Source: Clostridia bacterium
Lineage (GTDB): Bacteria > Bacillota > Clostridia > Christensenellales > Borkfalkiaceae
Direction: 5' to 3'
Length of the DNA stretch: 64,000 nt
Assembly (NCBI GenBank): GCA_029066845.1
Contig: JAIEFR010000015.1
Location: 1-64,000 of the forward strand
Shown here in pieces: positions 17,464 through 26,216 of the stretch. The translations under genes and the position numbers were made by a program. Within the stretch, counting starts at the first letter, position 1; each line of letters begins with the position of its first letter. The notes beneath the pieces are model-generated. The model worked only from the letters and a program-made list of their open reading frames with translations, was not told where the DNA came from and did no database searches.

Positions 17464-18264
17464 ATGTTCGTTGATATTCATTTGCATACGAAGTTTTCTT
17501 TTGACAGTCAAGAAGAAATGGAAAATTTCGTGTGTGCCGCAAAACGAGCCGCAATTCCGGCTATCGGATTTTCCGAGCATTATGATTTTGATGCGGTGCT
17601 GGACGGGGAAAATATTTCCGTAGTCGATATTCCGAAATATCAAAGCGCCGTGAATGCTTTGCGTGCAAAGGTTTCCTCGCCTGAAATTCTTTTCGGTATC
17701 GAGTTCGGTTACAGAGATATATCCGTTTCCAAATACCGTGAACTGGTTGAAAAGTACGATTTTGACTACGTTATTAACAGCGTGCACACGCTCAAAGGGC
17801 GCGGTGACTGCTTTCACGACAGGTTTTTTGAAGGTAAAACGCTTAAAGAAAGTTACGCCGATTATTTTAATGCAGTGTTGGAAAGCGTTAAGGCGGATTT
17901 CGATTATCAGATAATCGGACACGTCGGCTACGTTTCGCGTTACCGCGATGGTAAAAACGGAAAGATTTCATACTCCGAGTTTTCTGAAATCATAGACGAG
18001 ATTCTGCTTGAAATAATTAAGAGGGACAAGTGTCTGGAAATAAACACTTCTACGGGCAAGTCCGAAAATTGTTTTCTGCCCGACAAAGATATTATTGAAA
18101 GATACGTGCGGATGGGCGGCAAAAAGCTCAGCTTCGGAAGCGACGCACATAGGATAGACGATTATCTGCGCAAGCAAAACGAGCTTTACATTTTTTTGAA
18201 ATCGCTCGGTGTTAAGCAGCTTTATTATTACAAAAAACGTCGTCCCATAGCCTACGATATTTAA
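17464..18264 (+). CDS. hisK: PHP-type histidinol-phosphatase
   Basis: Hydrolyses histidinol phosphate to histidinol. PHP metal-binding motifs are visible: DIHLHTKFSFDS at residues 4-15, GFSEHYDFD, GIEFGY, NSVHTLKG, GHVGYVSRY and SFGSDAHR. 266 aa. The HisB in the downstream operon is the short dehydratase-only form, so a separate phosphatase is required and this gene, directly in front of the his operon, fits. It starts 1 nt after rpiB and is separated from the his promoter by a terminator, so it may be expressed apart from hisZ-IE. Confidence 0.87.
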   Translation: MFVDIHLHTKFSFDSQEEMENFVCAAKRAAIPAIGFSEHYDFDAVLDGENISVVDIPKYQSAVNALRAKVSSPEILFGIEFGYRDISVSKYRELVEKYDFDYVINSVHTLKGRGDCFHDRFFEGKTLKESYADYFNAVLESVKADFDYQIIGHVGYVSRYRDGKNGKISYSEFSEIIDEILLEIIKRDKCLEINTSTGKSENCFLPDKDIIERYVRMGGKKLSFGSDAHRIDDYLRKQNELYIFLKSLGVKQLYYYKKRRPIAYDI

Positions 18265-18278
18265 AATTAACGAAATTG

Positions 18279-18309
18279 CGGAGAATTTATTTTGGTTTTC
18301 CGTTTTTTT
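18279..18309 (+). terminator. Intrinsic terminator ending the 8.4-18.3 kb operon
   Basis: CGGAGAA and TTTTCCG form a seven-pair stem (one G-U) around a 10-nt loop, followed by seven T residues. Confidence 0.7.
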
Positions 18310-18322
18310 GTATGTAAAATAC

Positions 18323-18351
18323 TTTACTTCTTTATTGTGATAAAGTATAAT
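18323..18351 (+). promoter_or_regulatory. His-operon promoter with palindromic operator in the spacer
   Basis: TTTACT (-35) at 18323-18328, a 17-nt spacer and TATAAT (-10) at 18346-18351. The perfect inverted repeat CTTTATTGTGATAAAG (18330-18345, arms of 6, centre of 4) fills the spacer and abuts the -10. A repressor bound here would block RNA polymerase. The nearest candidate is the TrpR-related protein encoded by the first gene of the operon. Confidence 0.72.
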
Positions 18352-18371
18352 AATTATAAGAGGTTCAGACA

Positions 18372-18659
18372 ATGAAGGACGTGGAATTGCATTTAAACGA
18401 ATTGTACGATATGCTTATTAAATTGAATACGGTTGAGGATTGCAAGGTGCTTTTGGACGACCTGTGTACCTATAAGGAAGTTGAACAGATGGCGCAGAGA
18501 GCATATGCGGCAAAGCTGTTTCTCGAAGGGAGAACGTACAATGAAATTATTGCCGAAACGGACATATCCAGCACAACGCTTTCACGCATTTCAAGAGCTA
18601 TAACTCACGGCAGCGGCGGATATAAGAAATTTATAGATTATAACGGGAAAACTGAATGA
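18372..18659 (+). CDS. yerC: YerC/TrpR-related DNA-binding protein, probable his-operon regulator
   Basis: A 95-aa helical protein of the YerC/YecD family, related to TrpR. The helix-turn-helix is in ALKLFLEGRTYNEII-type context: AKLFLEGRTYNEIIAETDISSTTLSRISRAI, with the recognition helix around SSTTLSRISRAI. It is the first gene of the his operon and overlaps hisZ by ATGA. TrpR-family regulators respond to an amino-acid corepressor; position and the palindrome in the promoter suggest histidine-dependent autoregulation of the operon. This is inference from context. A site reading AGAGG precedes the ATG. Confidence 0.85.
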   Translation: MKDVELHLNELYDMLIKLNTVEDCKVLLDDLCTYKEVEQMAQRAYAAKLFLEGRTYNEIIAETDISSTTLSRISRAITHGSGGYKKFIDYNGKTE

Positions 18660-19744
18660 TGAAATGTGCTAAGCGTGAAGAAGCTATAGTTGACGAGCTT
18701 TCAAAATTATATAAGAACAGAGGCTTCAAAAGGTATAAACCCGGGTGTTTTGAGGAGTATTCGCTCTATCAGGACAACAAGGACTTTCTGATTGGGAAGA
18801 ACGTTATATCTTTTTCCGATTTAAGCGGTAAGCTGATGGCGATGCGCCCCGACGTTACGCTGTCGCTCGTCCGCCATATCGACGTCGAAAGTGGTGCGGC
18901 GGAAAAGTTTTATTATAATGAAAAAGTTTACAGACAGGCGACAGGCAGTAAGAATTACAAGGAAATAAGCCAGCTCGGCGTTGAAGTCGTCGGTACAATA
19001 GATTTGGCGGTAGTTGCCGAATTGACCGTTTTGATTTGTCAGACGCTTGCAACCATAAACGAAAACTACGTTTTGGATATTTCGCATATGGGGTATACGG
19101 AAGGGCTGTTGAGTGAATTCGGAACGGACAAGCAATTGGTTGCGGAATATTTGAAGTCAAAAAATTTGCACGATTTTAATAAGCTCGCGGACGGGCGTAA
19201 TTACAGCAAAGAGATAAAAGATGCATTCTATACGGCTGTTTCCGTCAATGAAAATCCTGAATTGACTTTACAAAAAGCTGAAAAAGCGGCTTTGAACGAC
19301 AGTATGAAAAGCGCGGTTGCCGAGCTGAAGGAGCTGTACGCAATTATAAAGAGATTCGGATACGCAGACAGAGTAAATATCGATTTTTCGGCTTGCGGAA
19401 ATGCCGATTATTATAACGGCGTTATATTTAACGGGTATTTGAAAGGAGTGCCTCACAGCGTACTTACCGGAGGCAGGTATGACAGGTTACTGACAAAGCT
19501 CGGGAAAACGGGCGGAGCAATCGGCTTTGCGTTGTATCTGGGTGAAATCGAGCGCTATTTCGCAAGGGACGACGAAAGCGTGGATTATCTGATTATTTAT
19601 GACGACATAAAGCAGATAGAAGCGCTTAATTTAGCTAATGAAAAAAACAGGCAGCTTAAAACTGTAAGGTTATCCAGATGTGTGCCTGAAGGGTTGGTCT
19701 ATAAAAATTTGGTTGATTTGACCGACGGGGAGGCAAGTAAATGA
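18656..19744 (+). CDS. hisZ: ATP phosphoribosyltransferase regulatory subunit HisZ
   Basis: A HisRS-like paralogue that lacks aminoacylation activity and forms a hetero-octamer with short HisG to give an active, feedback-regulated first enzyme of histidine synthesis. Class II synthetase-like motifs include MRPDVTLSLVRH (motif 2 region) and the Gly-rich VLTGGRYDRLLTKLG. No C-terminal anticodon-binding domain is present (362 aa), which separates it from HisS. Stop and start overlap with the neighbours on both sides (ATGA). Confidence 0.93.
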   Translation: MMKCAKREEAIVDELSKLYKNRGFKRYKPGCFEEYSLYQDNKDFLIGKNVISFSDLSGKLMAMRPDVTLSLVRHIDVESGAAEKFYYNEKVYRQATGSKNYKEISQLGVEVVGTIDLAVVAELTVLICQTLATINENYVLDISHMGYTEGLLSEFGTDKQLVAEYLKSKNLHDFNKLADGRNYSKEIKDAFYTAVSVNENPELTLQKAEKAALNDSMKSAVAELKELYAIIKRFGYADRVNIDFSACGNADYYNGVIFNGYLKGVPHSVLTGGRYDRLLTKLGKTGGAIGFALYLGEIERYFARDDESVDYLIIYDDIKQIEALNLANEKNRQLKTVRLSRCVPEGLVYKNLVDLTDGEASK

Positions 19745-20370
19745 TAAATATAGCTTTACCGAAGGGCAGATTGGGTGAAAAGGTTTATTCGCTGTTGTCG
19801 CGCGTCGGCTTCAACTGCAAGGAATTCACTCCCGATAGTAGAAAGCTCATTTTTAAAGACGATAAAGGCGAAGTTAATTATTTTTGGGTAAAGCCGTCCG
19901 ACGTTTCGGTTTATGTTGAGCTCGGTGCTGCTGATGTTGGCGTTGCGGGAAAGGACATTATTGACGAATATACACCTGACATATATGAACTTGCCGATCT
20001 GGATATGGGCAAATGCACAATGTGCATTGCGGCCCGTGCTGATTTTAATGACGACGTTTCGGCACCGTTGCGCGTGGCAACTAAATTTGTGCATACAGCC
20101 GAAAAATATTACGCAGAGATGGGGCGCGATATTGAAATTATAAAGCTGAACGGATCGATAGAGCTTGCGCCGGTTTTGGGTATTTCCGACGTTATCGTAG
20201 ATATAGTCGAAACGGGAACGACTCTTAAAGAGAATAATCTGAAAGTTATAGGTAAAATTTCGGATATAAGCGCAAGATTTATAACAAATAAAGCGGCGTT
20301 TAAATTCAAAAATAAAGAGATTACAGCTATCACCGAAAAATTGAAAGAGGCGGTAAAAGTTTATGATTAA
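19741..20370 (+). CDS. hisG: ATP phosphoribosyltransferase catalytic subunit, short form
   Basis: Condenses ATP and PRPP to phosphoribosyl-ATP. At 209 aa it is the short HisG lacking the C-terminal regulatory domain, consistent with hisZ next door. It opens with IALPKGRLGEKV, and the PRPP-binding loop is DVIVDIVETGTTLKEN. It overlaps hisZ by 4 nt and hisD by 8 nt. Confidence 0.97.
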   Translation: MINIALPKGRLGEKVYSLLSRVGFNCKEFTPDSRKLIFKDDKGEVNYFWVKPSDVSVYVELGAADVGVAGKDIIDEYTPDIYELADLDMGKCTMCIAARADFNDDVSAPLRVATKFVHTAEKYYAEMGRDIEIIKLNGSIELAPVLGISDVIVDIVETGTTLKENNLKVIGKISDISARFITNKAAFKFKNKEITAITEKLKEAVKVYD

Positions 20371-21640
20371 AATTACCAAGTATGTCAACCAGACGGCGGA
20401 AGAGCTTTTCGGTGAGCGTGAAGAAATTACGTGTAACGTGGAAGAGACCGTTAAAGAGATTATTGCAGACGTGCGTGCAAACGGTGATGCTGCCGTAAAA
20501 AAATATTCAGCAAAATTTGACGGGTTTAACGGCGAAAATCTGTTGGTAACTGAAGATGAATTTGAGCAGGCCTTTGAAGAATTACCTAAGGAATTTATCG
20601 AGGTTCTTGAACGTTCGATTGCCAATATTAAGAATTTTCACAGCCGACAGCTCAGAACGGGTTTTGAAATTGATTTGGGTGACAGAATTGTCGGGCAGAA
20701 AGTTACACCTGTCGAGAGGGCGGGCATTTACGTGCCCGGCGGCACTGCGGCGTATCCTTCGACAGTGCTTATGAATGCGATTCCCGCAAAAATTGCTGGA
20801 GTTAAATGCATTATTATGGCAACACCCGTCAAATCAGACGGTAAGGTTAAACCCGAAGTTTTAGTTGCGGCAAGAATGTGCGGTGTAGATAAAGTTTTCA
20901 AAATGGGTGGCGCACAGGCAATTGCTGCTATGGCATACGGTACGGAGAGCGTACCAAAGGTAGATAAAATTACGGGCCCGGGGCGCGACTACGTTGCTAC
21001 AGCAAAAAAACTTGTTTACGGCGTCGCCTGCGGAATTGATATGATTGCAGGTCCGAGTGAAATTTTGGTCCTTGCCGACAGTAATGCTAAGGCCGAGTAT
21101 GTTGCGGCGGATATGCTTTCGCAGGCTGAGCACGATAAAATAGCGTCGGCAATTCTTATTACAGACAGCGCCGAGCTTGCAGAAAACGTTTTAAAAGAGC
21201 TTTACCGCCAGGTTGAACTGCTTGAAAGAAAGCAAATTGCCAAGGAATCATTGGAGAACAAGTGCAAAATTATTCTGACGAGCGACTTGTCTGCGGCTGT
21301 CGAACTTTGCAATCAATATGCGCCAGAGCATCTGGAATTGGCGGTTAAGGAGCCTTTTAAGCTTCTTGAAAAGGTTAAAAACGCAGGATCCGTATTCCTT
21401 GGATACAACACTCCCGAAGCGGTCGGAGATTATTATGCGGGTGCAAATCACACCTTGCCGACAAGCGGCACTGCAAGATTTGCTTCGCCCTTGAGTGTTG
21501 ACGATTTTATGAAAAGTACGCAGTACGTTTACTATACCGATAAAGCATTAAAGGGAGCGGCTTCCGATATAATGACTTTTGCGCAGTCGGAGGGGCTTGG
21601 CGGACACGCTGAAAGCGTTGCCGTTAGATTGAAAAAATGA
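20363..21640 (+). CDS. hisD: Histidinol dehydrogenase
   Basis: A zinc- and NAD-dependent four-electron oxidation of histidinol to histidine (last two steps). Signature segments: ERAGIYVPGGTAAYPSTVLM, the long conserved region IDMIAGPSEILVLAD, SQAEHD with metal ligands, and ANHTLPTSGTARF. 425 aa, full length. Overlaps hisG and hisC. Confidence 0.97.
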   Translation: MIKITKYVNQTAEELFGEREEITCNVEETVKEIIADVRANGDAAVKKYSAKFDGFNGENLLVTEDEFEQAFEELPKEFIEVLERSIANIKNFHSRQLRTGFEIDLGDRIVGQKVTPVERAGIYVPGGTAAYPSTVLMNAIPAKIAGVKCIIMATPVKSDGKVKPEVLVAARMCGVDKVFKMGGAQAIAAMAYGTESVPKVDKITGPGRDYVATAKKLVYGVACGIDMIAGPSEILVLADSNAKAEYVAADMLSQAEHDKIASAILITDSAELAENVLKELYRQVELLERKQIAKESLENKCKIILTSDLSAAVELCNQYAPEHLELAVKEPFKLLEKVKNAGSVFLGYNTPEAVGDYYAGANHTLPTSGTARFASPLSVDDFMKSTQYVYYTDKALKGAASDIMTFAQSEGLGGHAESVAVRLKK

Positions 21641-22710
21641 GCAGATTTACTACCGATTTAATTAACGGAATCGAGCCTTACATTCCTGGTGAGCAACCCA
21701 GGGATAAAAGGTATATTAAACTTAATACTAACGAAAATCCTTTTTATACAAGCCCGTCGGCTATGGCGAAAATCAGTGAGAGCGCTTTACAAAATCTTAA
21801 CAGATATTCCGATCCGGAATGTACCGAACTGACTAAGTCGATAGCTGATTATTACGGAATGGAAACGGCAAACGTTTTGGTAACTAACGGCTCTGACGAA
21901 GCACTTGCCTTTGCGTTTTACGCTTATTGCAAGAACGGAGTATGTTTTCCGGACGTTACATACGGATTCTATGAGGTCATAGCTAATTTGTTCGGCTGCC
22001 CAATGGAACGCATTGTGCTACAGAATGACTTTACTGTAAATTGCGAGAATTATTACAATAAAGGTAAAACAGTTGTTTTAGCTAATCCAAACGCGCAGAC
22101 TGGAATAGAGCTATCACTGTCGAAGATTGAGCAGATTATAAAGAATAACCGCAATAATATCGTCATTATAGATCAGGCGTATGCGGATTTCGGTAGTAGC
22201 AACGCAATAAGTCTTATAAACAAATATGATAACATTGTTGTCATAAATACTTTTTCAAAATCGCGTTCGCTTGCTGGTGCAAGAGTAGGATACGTTATTG
22301 CAAACGAGAATCTGATATGTGACTTGAAAAAAGTTAAGAATTCGTTTCATCCTTATAATGTAAACAGCTTGTCGTCCGCACTTGCGGCGGAAGCAATACG
22401 TGACGAAAGTTATTTTAAGCGGTCCGTGCAATGTGTAAAGGACGGAAGGGCGCAGTTAAGTAAAGGATTATTGGAGCTCGGTTTCAGAGTTTTACCATCC
22501 TCGGCGAATTTTGTGCTTGCCGAACACTATGTTATGCGAGGCGAAGTACTTTACAAAAAACTAAAAATGCACGGTATTTTGGTAAGACATTTCAAAGATG
22601 AAAGAATAAGCAATTTTATTCGTATAACTATCGGAACAGAAAGTGAAATTGCAGAATTGCTAAAAGTAATTAATGAAATAATTGCGGAGAAAGATAATGA
22701 GAACTGCTGA
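21637..22710 (+). CDS. hisC: Histidinol-phosphate aminotransferase
   Basis: A PLP-dependent transamination of imidazole acetol phosphate with glutamate. A class I/II aminotransferase fold: LNTNENPF near the N-terminus, TNGSDEAL, IIDQAYADF and the PLP lysine in NTFSKSRSLAGARVGY. 357 aa. It overlaps the hisD stop by ATGA and hisB by 14 nt. Confidence 0.96.
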   Translation: MSRFTTDLINGIEPYIPGEQPRDKRYIKLNTNENPFYTSPSAMAKISESALQNLNRYSDPECTELTKSIADYYGMETANVLVTNGSDEALAFAFYAYCKNGVCFPDVTYGFYEVIANLFGCPMERIVLQNDFTVNCENYYNKGKTVVLANPNAQTGIELSLSKIEQIIKNNRNNIVIIDQAYADFGSSNAISLINKYDNIVVINTFSKSRSLAGARVGYVIANENLICDLKKVKNSFHPYNVNSLSSALAAEAIRDESYFKRSVQCVKDGRAQLSKGLLELGFRVLPSSANFVLAEHYVMRGEVLYKKLKMHGILVRHFKDERISNFIRITIGTESEIAELLKVINEIIAEKDNENC

Positions 22711-23308
22711 AATTAAAAGAAAAACACGAGAAACGGATATAAAACTTGCGCTTAATCTTGACGGCGGCGATTATTCGGTTGCTACGAACTGCGGTTTTTT
22801 AAATCATATGCTTGAACTTTTTGCCGTGCACAGCGGTTTCGGACTGAAAGTCGAATGTAAAGGCGACATTGAAGTAGATTTTCATCACACTGTTGAGGAC
22901 GTCGGTATAACGCTTGGACAGGCATTTTTAACTGCTATTGGTGATAAAGTCGGCATAAATCGCTATGCTGACGTAACCATTCCAATGGATGAAAGTCTGG
23001 TTTTGTGCGCGATTGATATTAGCGGCAGGGGTACTCTCAATTATGATTTGAAGATTGAAAGCGCAAAGGTTACGGATGATGGTGACGACCTTAAGCAAAA
23101 GAGCGTAGGGCTTTTTGATACGGAGCTTATAGAGGAATTCTTTTTATCGTTTGTAAGAGAAGCAAAAATTACGCTGCATCTTGTGCAGTTATACGGTAAA
23201 AACACCCACCACATAATAGAATGTGCATTTAAGGCGTTTGCAAGAGCGCTTAAAGCTGCGGTTGCGGTAACCGGAACGACGTTGCCGTCAAGCAAAGGGA
23301 TGCTTTAA
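22697..23308 (+). CDS. hisB: Imidazoleglycerol-phosphate dehydratase
   Basis: Dehydrates imidazole glycerol phosphate. Metal-binding motifs DFHHTVEDVG and the C-terminal HHIIECAFKAFARALKAA are present. It is the monofunctional 203-aa form without the N-terminal phosphatase domain of enteric HisB. The start at ATG 22697 is chosen over the in-frame TTG at 22682 because GGAG lies 7 nt upstream. Confidence 0.97.
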   Translation: MRTAEIKRKTRETDIKLALNLDGGDYSVATNCGFLNHMLELFAVHSGFGLKVECKGDIEVDFHHTVEDVGITLGQAFLTAIGDKVGINRYADVTIPMDESLVLCAIDISGRGTLNYDLKIESAKVTDDGDDLKQKSVGLFDTELIEEFFLSFVREAKITLHLVQLYGKNTHHIIECAFKAFARALKAAVAVTGTTLPSSKGML

Positions 23309-23910
23309 TGATTGCTATAATTGATTACGGTGTTGGTAATTTGTTTTCGCTGCAACAATCGCTTAAAAAGATTGGCGCAAAAAGCAAAATTACCTCGCAA
23401 AAAAATGAAATCGAGCGTGCGGACCGACTGATTTTACCGGGAGTCGGAGCATTCGGTGATGCTGCGGAAAAGCTTAGACAAAGCGGGCTTGATGTTGTAA
23501 TTAAGGAGCAGTGCAACAGCGGCAAGCCGCTTCTCGGAATTTGTCTTGGAATGCAACTTCTTTTTGAAAGGAGTTTCGAATACGGCGAACACCGAGGATT
23601 GGGAATAATAAAAGGCGAAATTTTGCCGCTTAAAGATTATGTTACTGACTTAAAAATTCCGCATATGGGCTGGAACAGCCTGAAGTTTGTGGATGACAAT
23701 CCTCTTTTTAAAAATATATCGCAAGGCGATTACGTGTATTTTGTACATTCGTTTTTTGCCAAATGCGGTGAAGGACTGTCTGCAACTACAGACTACGGTT
23801 TTGATGTTACCGCGGCAGTGAGAAAAAACAATGTTTACGGAGTACAGTTTCACCCGGAAAAGAGCGGCAAAACAGGTCTGAAGATTTTACGCGCGTTTAA
23901 CGAGGTTTAA
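23308..23910 (+). CDS. hisH: Imidazole glycerol phosphate synthase, glutaminase subunit
   Basis: A class I glutamine amidotransferase that feeds ammonia to HisF. The nucleophile Cys lies in GICLGMQLLFE, and the His-Glu pair in YGVQFHPEKSG. It starts with IAIIDYGVGNLFS. 200 aa. The start codon overlaps the hisB stop (TAATG). Confidence 0.97.
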   Translation: MIAIIDYGVGNLFSLQQSLKKIGAKSKITSQKNEIERADRLILPGVGAFGDAAEKLRQSGLDVVIKEQCNSGKPLLGICLGMQLLFERSFEYGEHRGLGIIKGEILPLKDYVTDLKIPHMGWNSLKFVDDNPLFKNISQGDYVYFVHSFFAKCGEGLSATTDYGFDVTAAVRKNNVYGVQFHPEKSGKTGLKILRAFNEV

Positions 23911-24635
23911 TGTTTATGTTTATTTTTCCTGCGATAGATATAATAGGCGGCAAAGTCGTAAGACTGTGCGAAGGTGATTACGACAGAGCTAAAACTTATA
24001 TGCTATCGCCGATTGAAGCAGCACTCAAATTTGCTGATGACGGGGCAACGCACTTGCACGTCGTTGATTTGGACGGAGCAAAGAGCGGAAATGCCGATAA
24101 TGCAAAAACGATTGAGAATATAGTTTCCAGATGCGGAACGTTTGTGGAAGTTGGCGGAGGTATAAGAACTTTCGATCAAATTCAAAAATATCTTGACTGC
24201 GGGGTACGACGAGTAATTTTGGGAACGATTGCCGTAAAAGATTTCAGCTTTGTTGCAAAGGCCGTAGAAAAATTCGGCGAAGCAATTGCCGTAGGCGTAG
24301 ACGCAAAGAATAACTGCGTTGCCGTAAACGGGTGGCAGGAAGTTACACAAATTAACTCGTTGGATTTTTGCAAAAAACTTAAAAGCGTTGGAGTTGAAAA
24401 TGTAATTTACACAGATATCAGTAAAGACGGTATGTTGAACGGCACAAATTTAGATATATTCAATGTACTACGTCAGACATACTATCCTAAAATTACGGCT
24501 TCCGGCGGTATTACTGACGAATTTGAGATAGAAAAACTAAAAAATATGGGTATTTACGGTGCGATTTTAGGTAAGGCGTTATACGAAAACGCAATTGATT
24601 TGAGAAAGGCTATCGCGATAGCCGAGGAAAAATAA
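23910..24635 (+). CDS. hisA: Phosphoribosylformimino-AICAR-phosphate isomerase
   Basis: An Amadori isomerisation of ProFAR to PRFAR on a TIM barrel. Catalytic Asp residues are in FPAIDIIGGKVVRL and YTDISKDGMLNG; phosphate-binding loops include EVGGGIR and TASGGI. 241 aa. The ATG at 23910 overlaps the hisH stop; a second ATG follows two codons later. Confidence 0.97.
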   Translation: MFMFIFPAIDIIGGKVVRLCEGDYDRAKTYMLSPIEAALKFADDGATHLHVVDLDGAKSGNADNAKTIENIVSRCGTFVEVGGGIRTFDQIQKYLDCGVRRVILGTIAVKDFSFVAKAVEKFGEAIAVGVDAKNNCVAVNGWQEVTQINSLDFCKKLKSVGVENVIYTDISKDGMLNGTNLDIFNVLRQTYYPKITASGGITDEFEIEKLKNMGIYGAILGKALYENAIDLRKAIAIAEEK

Positions 24636-25390
24636 TGCTTGCAAAAAGAATAATACCGTGTCTTGACGTCAGGAACGGCAGAGTTGTAAAAGGAAAAAAT
24701 TTCAGCGGATTATCCGACGTTGATGATCCTGTTGCGTTGGCTTCACGCTATTCTGAAAGCGGAGCCGATGAGCTTGTGTTTTATGATATTACGGCAAGTT
24801 CCGAGGGAAGAGCGCTTTTTTGTGACGTTTTGAGTGCGGTCGCTTCGTGTGTATTTATTCCGCTTACTGTCGGCGGAGGTATAAACAGTTTAAATGATTT
24901 TGACAGAGTTCTTAAATGCGGCGCAGATAAAGTCAGTGTTAATAGCGGTGCAATTGCTAATCCAGAACTGATTTCTGAGGCTGCCAAACGATACGGTAAC
25001 CAATGTGTTGTGCTGTCTATGGACGTTAAACTGACCGATGGTGGCTATAAGATTTTTAGCCACGGCGGTAGAATTCAGACTGAACTAGATGCCGTTGAAT
25101 GGGCAAAATTCGGCGAGAATAGCGGCGCAGGCGAAATTGTAGTCAACAGTATCGATACCGACGGCGTTAAGAAAGGATTTGATTTACCGCTACTGAATAA
25201 GATTTGCGACGTGGTGAATATTCCTGTTGTTGCAAGCGGCGGCGCGGGCAGCATTAACGACTTTATTAAATTGTTTAAAACTACCAAGGTTGACGCCGGT
25301 TTAGGAGCTTCGGTGTTTCATTTTAACGAATTTACAATTGAAAAGTTGAAAAAAGAGCTTAGGTCAAACAATATTGAGGTAAGATTATGA
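24635..25390 (+). CDS. hisF: Imidazole glycerol phosphate synthase, cyclase subunit
   Basis: Cyclises PRFAR with HisH-derived ammonia to IGP and AICAR. A TIM barrel homologous to HisA: IIPCLDVRNGRVVKGKNF, LTVGGGINS, VVNSIDTDGVKKGFD and VASGGAGS. 251 aa, full length. It overlaps hisA by 1 nt and hisI by 4 nt. Confidence 0.98.
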   Translation: MLAKRIIPCLDVRNGRVVKGKNFSGLSDVDDPVALASRYSESGADELVFYDITASSEGRALFCDVLSAVASCVFIPLTVGGGINSLNDFDRVLKCGADKVSVNSGAIANPELISEAAKRYGNQCVVLSMDVKLTDGGYKIFSHGGRIQTELDAVEWAKFGENSGAGEIVVNSIDTDGVKKGFDLPLLNKICDVVNIPVVASGGAGSINDFIKLFKTTKVDAGLGASVFHFNEFTIEKLKKELRSNNIEVRL

Positions 25391-26034
25391 TAGAAATTGA
25401 CAAGTTGAAGTTTGATAGCAACGGATTGATTCCTGCGGTTGTTACAGATTTCTTCAGTAAAAAAGTGCTTACTGTTGCATATATGAACCGTGAGAGTCTG
25501 GAAACCTCTATCCGCGAAGGAAAGACTTGTTTTTGGTCGCGCAGCAGAAAATGCTTATGGCGTAAAGGTGAAACGAGTGGAAATTTTCAGCATATTGTTT
25601 CGATAATTGCCGACTGCGATTATGATGCGTTGACAGTTGAAGTCGTTAAAGATGGACCTGCGTGCCATACCGGAACTGATAGTTGTTTTAATAATTACGT
25701 TTACAGAAGCGATGGCTTGCCCGAATTTTCATTTGACGGACTGTACGCGTTATTGCAGCAAAGACAAACCGAAAAACCAGAAGGTTCGTATACGACGTAT
25801 TTATTCGAGCAAGGAATTGACAAGATATTAAAGAAAGTCGGCGAAGAATCGACTGAGGTTATTGTTGCCGGCAAAGGCGGCGAAAAAGCCGAAACAATTT
25901 ATGAAATTGCCGACCTTGCGTATCACGTAATGGTTCTGATGGTTAATATGGGAATCGAGCCGAAAGATATTGTTGCGGAGCTTGCAAAGCGTCACGTAAT
26001 AGATCATAAAGTAAAACAACAAAAAATGCAGTAA
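25387..26034 (+). CDS. hisI: Bifunctional phosphoribosyl-AMP cyclohydrolase / phosphoribosyl-ATP pyrophosphatase
   Basis: Steps 2 and 3 of histidine synthesis in one polypeptide. The cyclohydrolase domain (1-115) has FWSRSRKCLWRKGETSGN and the zinc-binding DCDYDALTVEV plus HTGTDSCF. The pyrophosphatase (MazG-like) domain (about 118-210) has KKVGEESTEVIVAGK and EIADLAYHVMVLM. It ends the his operon; no convincing intrinsic terminator follows. Confidence 0.97.
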   Translation: MIEIDKLKFDSNGLIPAVVTDFFSKKVLTVAYMNRESLETSIREGKTCFWSRSRKCLWRKGETSGNFQHIVSIIADCDYDALTVEVVKDGPACHTGTDSCFNNYVYRSDGLPEFSFDGLYALLQQRQTEKPEGSYTTYLFEQGIDKILKKVGEESTEVIVAGKGGEKAETIYEIADLAYHVMVLMVNMGIEPKDIVAELAKRHVIDHKVKQQKMQ

Positions 26035-26216
26035 AATTATATGGTTTATGTCACGCATAGTATATATTTATTTTAAGATATTGCACAGTTTTTGCGTAAA
26101 TTTATTGAAATTTGATTAAAATAACTATATTATTGTTAATCGGATTAATTGCATTTCATTTTACTTAATTCTTTAAAATCGGTCGAGCACTTATAAGCAT
26201 ATCCCATTATTTAGGT
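26035..26216. other. AT-rich spacer between the his operon and the structured RNA
   Basis: This part of the 568-nt gene-free stretch (26035-26602) has no convincing gene, hairpin or promoter. It is about 75% A+T. The rest of the stretch is taken up by the RNA and the two divergent promoters listed separately. Confidence 0.5.

Noticed and set aside
18279-18371. His T-box or attenuator ahead of the his operon
   Set aside because: The leader after the predicted +1 is only about 15 nt; no T-box sequence or histidine-codon peptide.
19756-20625. Minus-strand reading frame of 289 codons opposite hisG/hisD
   Set aside because: It lies fully antisense to clear his genes and has Ser/Phe/Asn-rich low-information sequence.
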